NCBI GenBank assembly: GCA_000711775.1
Contig: ARYC01002100.1
Span: forward strand, 1-64,000
DNA length: 64,000 bases
Direction of reading: 5' to 3'
Source of the DNA: Oxytricha trifallax
Lineage: Eukaryota; Ciliophora; Spirotrichea; Sporadotrichida; Oxytrichidae
The notes below the pieces were generated by a model, which made no database searches, was not told the DNA's origin, and saw only the letters and a list, made by a program, of their open reading frames with translations. The position numbers were made by a program, and so were the translations under genes. This document shows, in pieces, positions 60,822 to 64,000 of the stretch (its first letter is position 1; the number at the start of each line of letters is the position of its first letter).

Positions 60822-62296
60822 TTAAGCGAGTATAATTAAAATGGGGAGACAGTTAAAATTAAATCAAAAAAGAGATTAAATAAAATTATGATCATCTCAA
60901 TATAGATAAGTTAAGATGCAACAGTCACTATATTGAATTATATTTGAGTAGATCCTTATTTAAATTTAATTAACTAATCAACTAACTTAAAATGGAATTT
61001 TTGACTTTTTATCATCTTTTCTGATTTTTTTTATTTTTGTTCTTCGATCAAGTAGATGCTGTAGCTGATCTTCAAGTTTTTTCATAATTTTCATAGATAT
61101 CTTCAGGGTATCTTCAGGGTATCTTCAGGATATCTTCAGGATATCTTCAGGGTATATTTCAGGTATCGTTCAGGATATCTTCAGGGTATCTTTCAAGGTA
61201 TCTTCAGGATATCTTCAGGGTATCTTCAGGGTATCTTCAGGATATCTTCAGGGTATTCTTCCAGGGTATCTCTCAGGATATTCTTCAAGGGTATCTTCAG
61301 GGTATCTTCAGGATATCTTCAGGGTATCTTCAGGGTATCCTTCAGGATATCTTCAGGGTAACTTCAGGGTATCTTAGGCATATCTTCAGGTATCTTCAGG
61401 GGTATCTTCAGGATATCTTCAGGGTATCTTCAAGGGTATCTTCAGATATCTTCAGGGGTATCTTCAGGGTATCTTCAGGATATCTTCAGGGTATCTCAGG
61501 GTATCTTTCAGGATACTTCAGGTGTATCTATCAGGGTATCTTCAGGATATCGTCAGGGTATCTTCAGGATATTTTCAGGGTATCTTCAGGATATCTTCCT
61601 CAAAAATTTTAAAGTGTGGAGAGTGTGGAGAGTACGGAGAGTGTGGAGCCCAATATTGACAATAATAGTAGTAATAACACTAATAATCTCAAAATCAAGC
61701 ATTATTATGTGTCTGGTTGAAATTCTAGAAAATTTCAAAATTTTACATCACTGATTTTTTCTTAGTTTTCATCAACATCATCTTCAACATCATTATCAAC
61801 ATTAGACATCACATCTATGAATTTTAGAAAAACAAGATGTTTTTGAAAAAATCCCAGACACATAATAATGCTTGATTTTGAGATTATTAGTGCTATTACT
61901 ACTATTATTGTCAATATTGGGCTCCACACTCTCCATACTCTCCACACTCTCCACACTTTAAATTTATTAAGGAAGATATCCTGAAGATACCCTGAAGATA
62001 TCCCTGAAGATACCTAAATATCTATGAAAATTATGAAAAAACTTGAAGATCAGCTACAGCATCTACTTGATCGAAGAACAAAAATAAAAAAAATCAGAAA
62101 AAATGATAAAAAGTCAAAAATTCCATTTTATTTTAGTTGATTAGTTAATTAAATTTAAATAAGGATCTACTCAAATATAATTCAAACTAGTGACTGTTGC
62201 ATCTTAACTTATCTATATTGAGATGATCATAATTTTATTTAATCTCTTTTTTGATTTAATTTTAACTGTCTCCCCATTTTAATTATACTCGCTTAA
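60822..62296. mobile_element. composite palindromic element, 1475 bp, TA duplication, with internal satellite
   Basis: Ends TTAAGCGAGTATAATTAAAA and inverted copy, flanked by TA at 60820-60821 and 62297-62298. Outer arms of about 270 bp match closely. They include a non-AT-biased stretch, GATCAAGTAGATGCTGTAGC with its inverse at about 62057-62076. Inside, a second inverted pair (about 61611-61712 against 61858-61961) carries GTGTGGAGAG repeats and a GGAGCCCAATATTGAC block. A tandem array fills the left arm only. No convincing protein. Confidence 0.85.
61096..61598 (+). repeat. tandem satellite of TATCTTCAGGG / ATCTTCAGGAT units
   Basis: About 500 bp are built of an 11-12 bp unit alternating GATATCTTCAG and GGTATCTTCAG, with scattered one-base insertions and deletions. 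It lies in the left arm of the composite palindrome. The corresponding place in the right arm (about 61970-62015) has only about four units in inverted orientation. Confidence 0.95.
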
Positions 62297-62344
62297 TAAT
62301 GTTAAAATTTGTGAACCAAATTAATTTAAGTTAACTAATTCAAA

Positions 62345-63157
62345 TCATAAAATTATTGTTCTGTTATGAACCTTCCAAGTTTTAAGGTTTGCCTTCATCA
62401 TCTATAATCCCTTAGTCATGAATTTGCAAGCACAAATTTTTGTTATTTTTCGAGTCACCTATTTCCCTTTCATTTAATTGACTTCGTCCTTTATTCTTTT
62501 ATTGTCATCTAGGTATTTTCTCTTTGATGGCAAATCTTAGACCTCATTGCTCTTCATTTCTTCATCTTGTTAATGTCTTAATTTTCGTTTGGCACTTTGT
62601 TTCATGAGATAGGCAGACCTCCCCTTTTACACTATAAATAAAGTGATAAGAACTAGTACTTACCACTAAAATTAAGACTGTTTTAGAGTGCAGTGCATTT
62701 GCAAACTTGGGCTTCATATGGACTATCAGTCCAGTCTTTCTTGTCGTTTTAGTTTAGTATCATAAATCATTTGAAGCACCCCATCCTAATTAAGAGATAA
62801 TAAAACGTCACAAATCCATCGTTTATCAAGATGGAGCCAGTCGCATTGACTTGGCAAATATTTAAGTAATTCAGGTCTGCCTTCTGTGAATGCTAAAAAT
62901 CTTCTGAAGTTAAGCCTTTAATCTAAGGAGCTGCTGAAAGCACAACATTATTCCGTTTTAAGTAATAAAACTATAAACTGAAATAGTCTTACCTCTTTCT
63001 TTCCATCAATAATATCCCTGAAGAATTACAAATTTGTGCAATTTATTTTTGGCAAATAAGCTGCGCATTTTTGAGTTAAGTAATCATATAATTCTTTTTT
63101 ACTCCCTATTTTCTCTTTTAGTTAATGGATATTAACTTGTTGTATATTGCTTTCCAT
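62345..63157 (-). CDS. third homologue of the TBE 22-kDa protein
   Basis: ATG at 63157 (minus strand) opens MESNIQQVNIHQLKEKIGSK, then KKELYDYLTQKCAAYLPK and NCTNLQFFRDIIDGKKE, matching SKKDLYRYLVQQVELFLPT and ISFLKALLSEEK of the TBE protein. Next come LSAAPQIKGLTSEDF, LAFTEGRPELLKYLPSQCDW and LHLDKRWICDVLLSLNQDGV, matching the PNYPEISVTNLYN to FFGVLGTLKPEYL region. An intron candidate at 62632-62663 (GTAAGTACTA..TTTATAG) leads to a basic tail (MKQSAKRKLRHQQDEEMKS ... KRKYLDDNKRIKDEVN) and TGA at 62345-62347. A 22-bp intron or a frame slip is needed near 62971-62992, and another slip near 62905. Function unknown. No transposase was found beside it. Confidence 0.78.
62632..62663 (-). other. 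32-bp intron candidate
   Basis: GTAAGTACTA..TTATTTATAG on the minus strand between NSLNFSG and the Lys/Arg-rich tail of the 22-kDa homologue. Confidence 0.5.
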
Positions 63158-63359
63158 TTCTAACTGTATTTTTGAAAGTTGTTGCTTAAAATAGTAATAA
63201 AGGGAATAATTTTAGTAAAAATATATTATAAATTAGTTCAAACTAAGTTTTTAAATAGTAAAACAATTAACTAACTCTAGAAGAGAGTAAATTCTTTAAA
63301 AGTGAATAATTCCACTAGAGTCATAATTAACTTTACAATAACTATTTTAATAATTTGAT

Positions 63360-64000
63360 GATAAGAACACTTATTCAGAAAGACATAAGATAAGACTATT
63401 GTAGTGACTACTAATCTTCATTTGAAGAAGAATTAAAAGACTCTGAAAAAATAAAAATAATATGTTGAAAATTTTGATTAAGACGATAGTTTACTTTTTA
63501 AAATAACACAATAAATAAGTTGCCTCATGAATAAATTTGCTCAATTAGAATTTTTGAAGTCTCAAATTAAACTTTATAAGAACTAGAAAATATATTGTTG
63601 CTAAATTTAACTTTAGACTGCCCAAAGTTTATTATTTTCGATTCTAGAAATGAAGCATAGTCTTCAATAGCTCAAGCAAATTATGAATAAATAAATTTTT
63701 AAGAAGAAGATAGAGTATGCTTTACAAAAGCATTAGCATGCCATATTTAATTTCAGAAAACTTAACAATTTACAAGTGTTGATTGAGTTGAGCTACATCT
63801 TGAAGCCAAATAATTTTTAGATCAAAATCTTTTTAGTAAAAGTTATCATGATGACTCAAAAAGATTCTAAACCTTATAAGCCTAAATGATAATTAGTTTA
63901 TTGAAAGAAGGTAACTGCACTAAAGTATAAATACTTAAACGTTTTAAAATAAGCTGATATAAATTGGAAAATATAATTAAACAATATGCCGACCCATTTT
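63360..64000 (+). CDS. unknown ORF running off the window, divergent from the 22-kDa homologue
   Basis: The best frame reads NLTLDCPKFIIFDSRNEAQS, then SIAQANYEQINFQEEDRV and CFTKALACHIQFQKTQQF to a TGA near 63785. Flanking blocks in other frames (SSFEEELKDSEKIKI near 63418-63460; KSYHDDSKRF near 63835) show that coding continues on both sides. It starts about 200 bp from the 22-kDa homologue and runs the opposite way, as the 57-kDa gene does in the complete TBE. No motif links it to that protein. Confidence 0.42.

Noticed and set aside
61096..61598. CRISPR array
   Set aside because: The repeats are contiguous 11-12 bp units without unique spacers, in eukaryotic DNA. This is a satellite.
61762..61956. 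Open frame with a WRVWRVW repeat
   Set aside because: It is produced by the CTCCACACT tandem repeat inside the composite palindrome.
1..64000. Standard genetic code or Euplotes code (TGA as Cys)
   Set aside because: BCKDHB, TBE transposase, kinase and channel all need TAA/TAG as Gln and end at TGA. TGA as Cys does not fit those ends.

Overview
This window reads as germline (micronuclear) DNA of a stichotrich ciliate, most like Oxytricha or a close relative such as Tetmemena. Three things in the sequence point there. (1) Recognisable proteins only read through if TAA and TAG are glutamine and TGA is the sole stop; this is why a standard-code scan finds only short fragments. (2) A complete 4.1-kb transposon with C4A4 telomere-like ends (a TBE, telomere-bearing element) lies at 32294-36436, and the end of a second one at 1-771. 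(3) Genes appear as short, GC-richer coding blocks (probable MDSs, macronuclear-destined segments) in very AT-rich DNA (probable IESs, internal eliminated sequences, and intergenic DNA).

Layout. 1-771: right end of a TBE with a kinase gene. 0.8-11 kb: mostly AT-rich non-coding DNA, with a spliced minus-strand gene (3.6-4.3 kb) and a GC-rich island (6.05-6.64 kb). 11.2-12.65 kb: branched-chain 2-oxoacid dehydrogenase E1-beta, split by an 80-bp IES. 13.4 kb: a small unknown gene. 16.7-20.4 kb: a NRF-6/acyltransferase-3 membrane protein. 20.4-27.5 kb: coding blocks of one or more large unidentified proteins. 27.9-31.5 kb: a surface protein with one membrane segment and a cytoplasmic tail. 31.9-36.6 kb: an ORF interrupted in frame by the complete TBE. 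37.4-38.1 kb: unknown charged gene. 39.1-43.2 kb: a divergent TBE relative without telomeric ends that still carries the transposase and the 22-kDa protein. 44.4-47.4 kb: small unknown genes. 48.4-49.0 kb: foldback element with an 8-bp target duplication. 49.3-52.7 kb: a voltage-gated cation channel interrupted in frame by a 416-bp TA-flanked palindromic element. 52.8-57.7 kb: unknown coding blocks and another foldback element. 58.1-59.5 kb: coiled-coil gene. 59.5-62.3 kb: nested and composite palindromic elements, one holding a roughly 500-bp satellite. 62.3-63.2 kb: a third 22-kDa TBE protein homologue, divergent from an ORF that leaves the window.

How the parts fit. Two repeats, the TBE (AAT duplication) and the 416-bp element (TA duplication), sit inside coding sequence so that removing the element plus one target copy restores the frame. 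They therefore behave as IESs whose pointer is the transposon target duplication. Many coding blocks also carry one- or two-base frame breaks or in-frame TGA codons. From sequence alone I cannot tell decayed germline copies from base-calling errors, so most coding coordinates are outer limits of recognisable coding sequence and not exact gene models.
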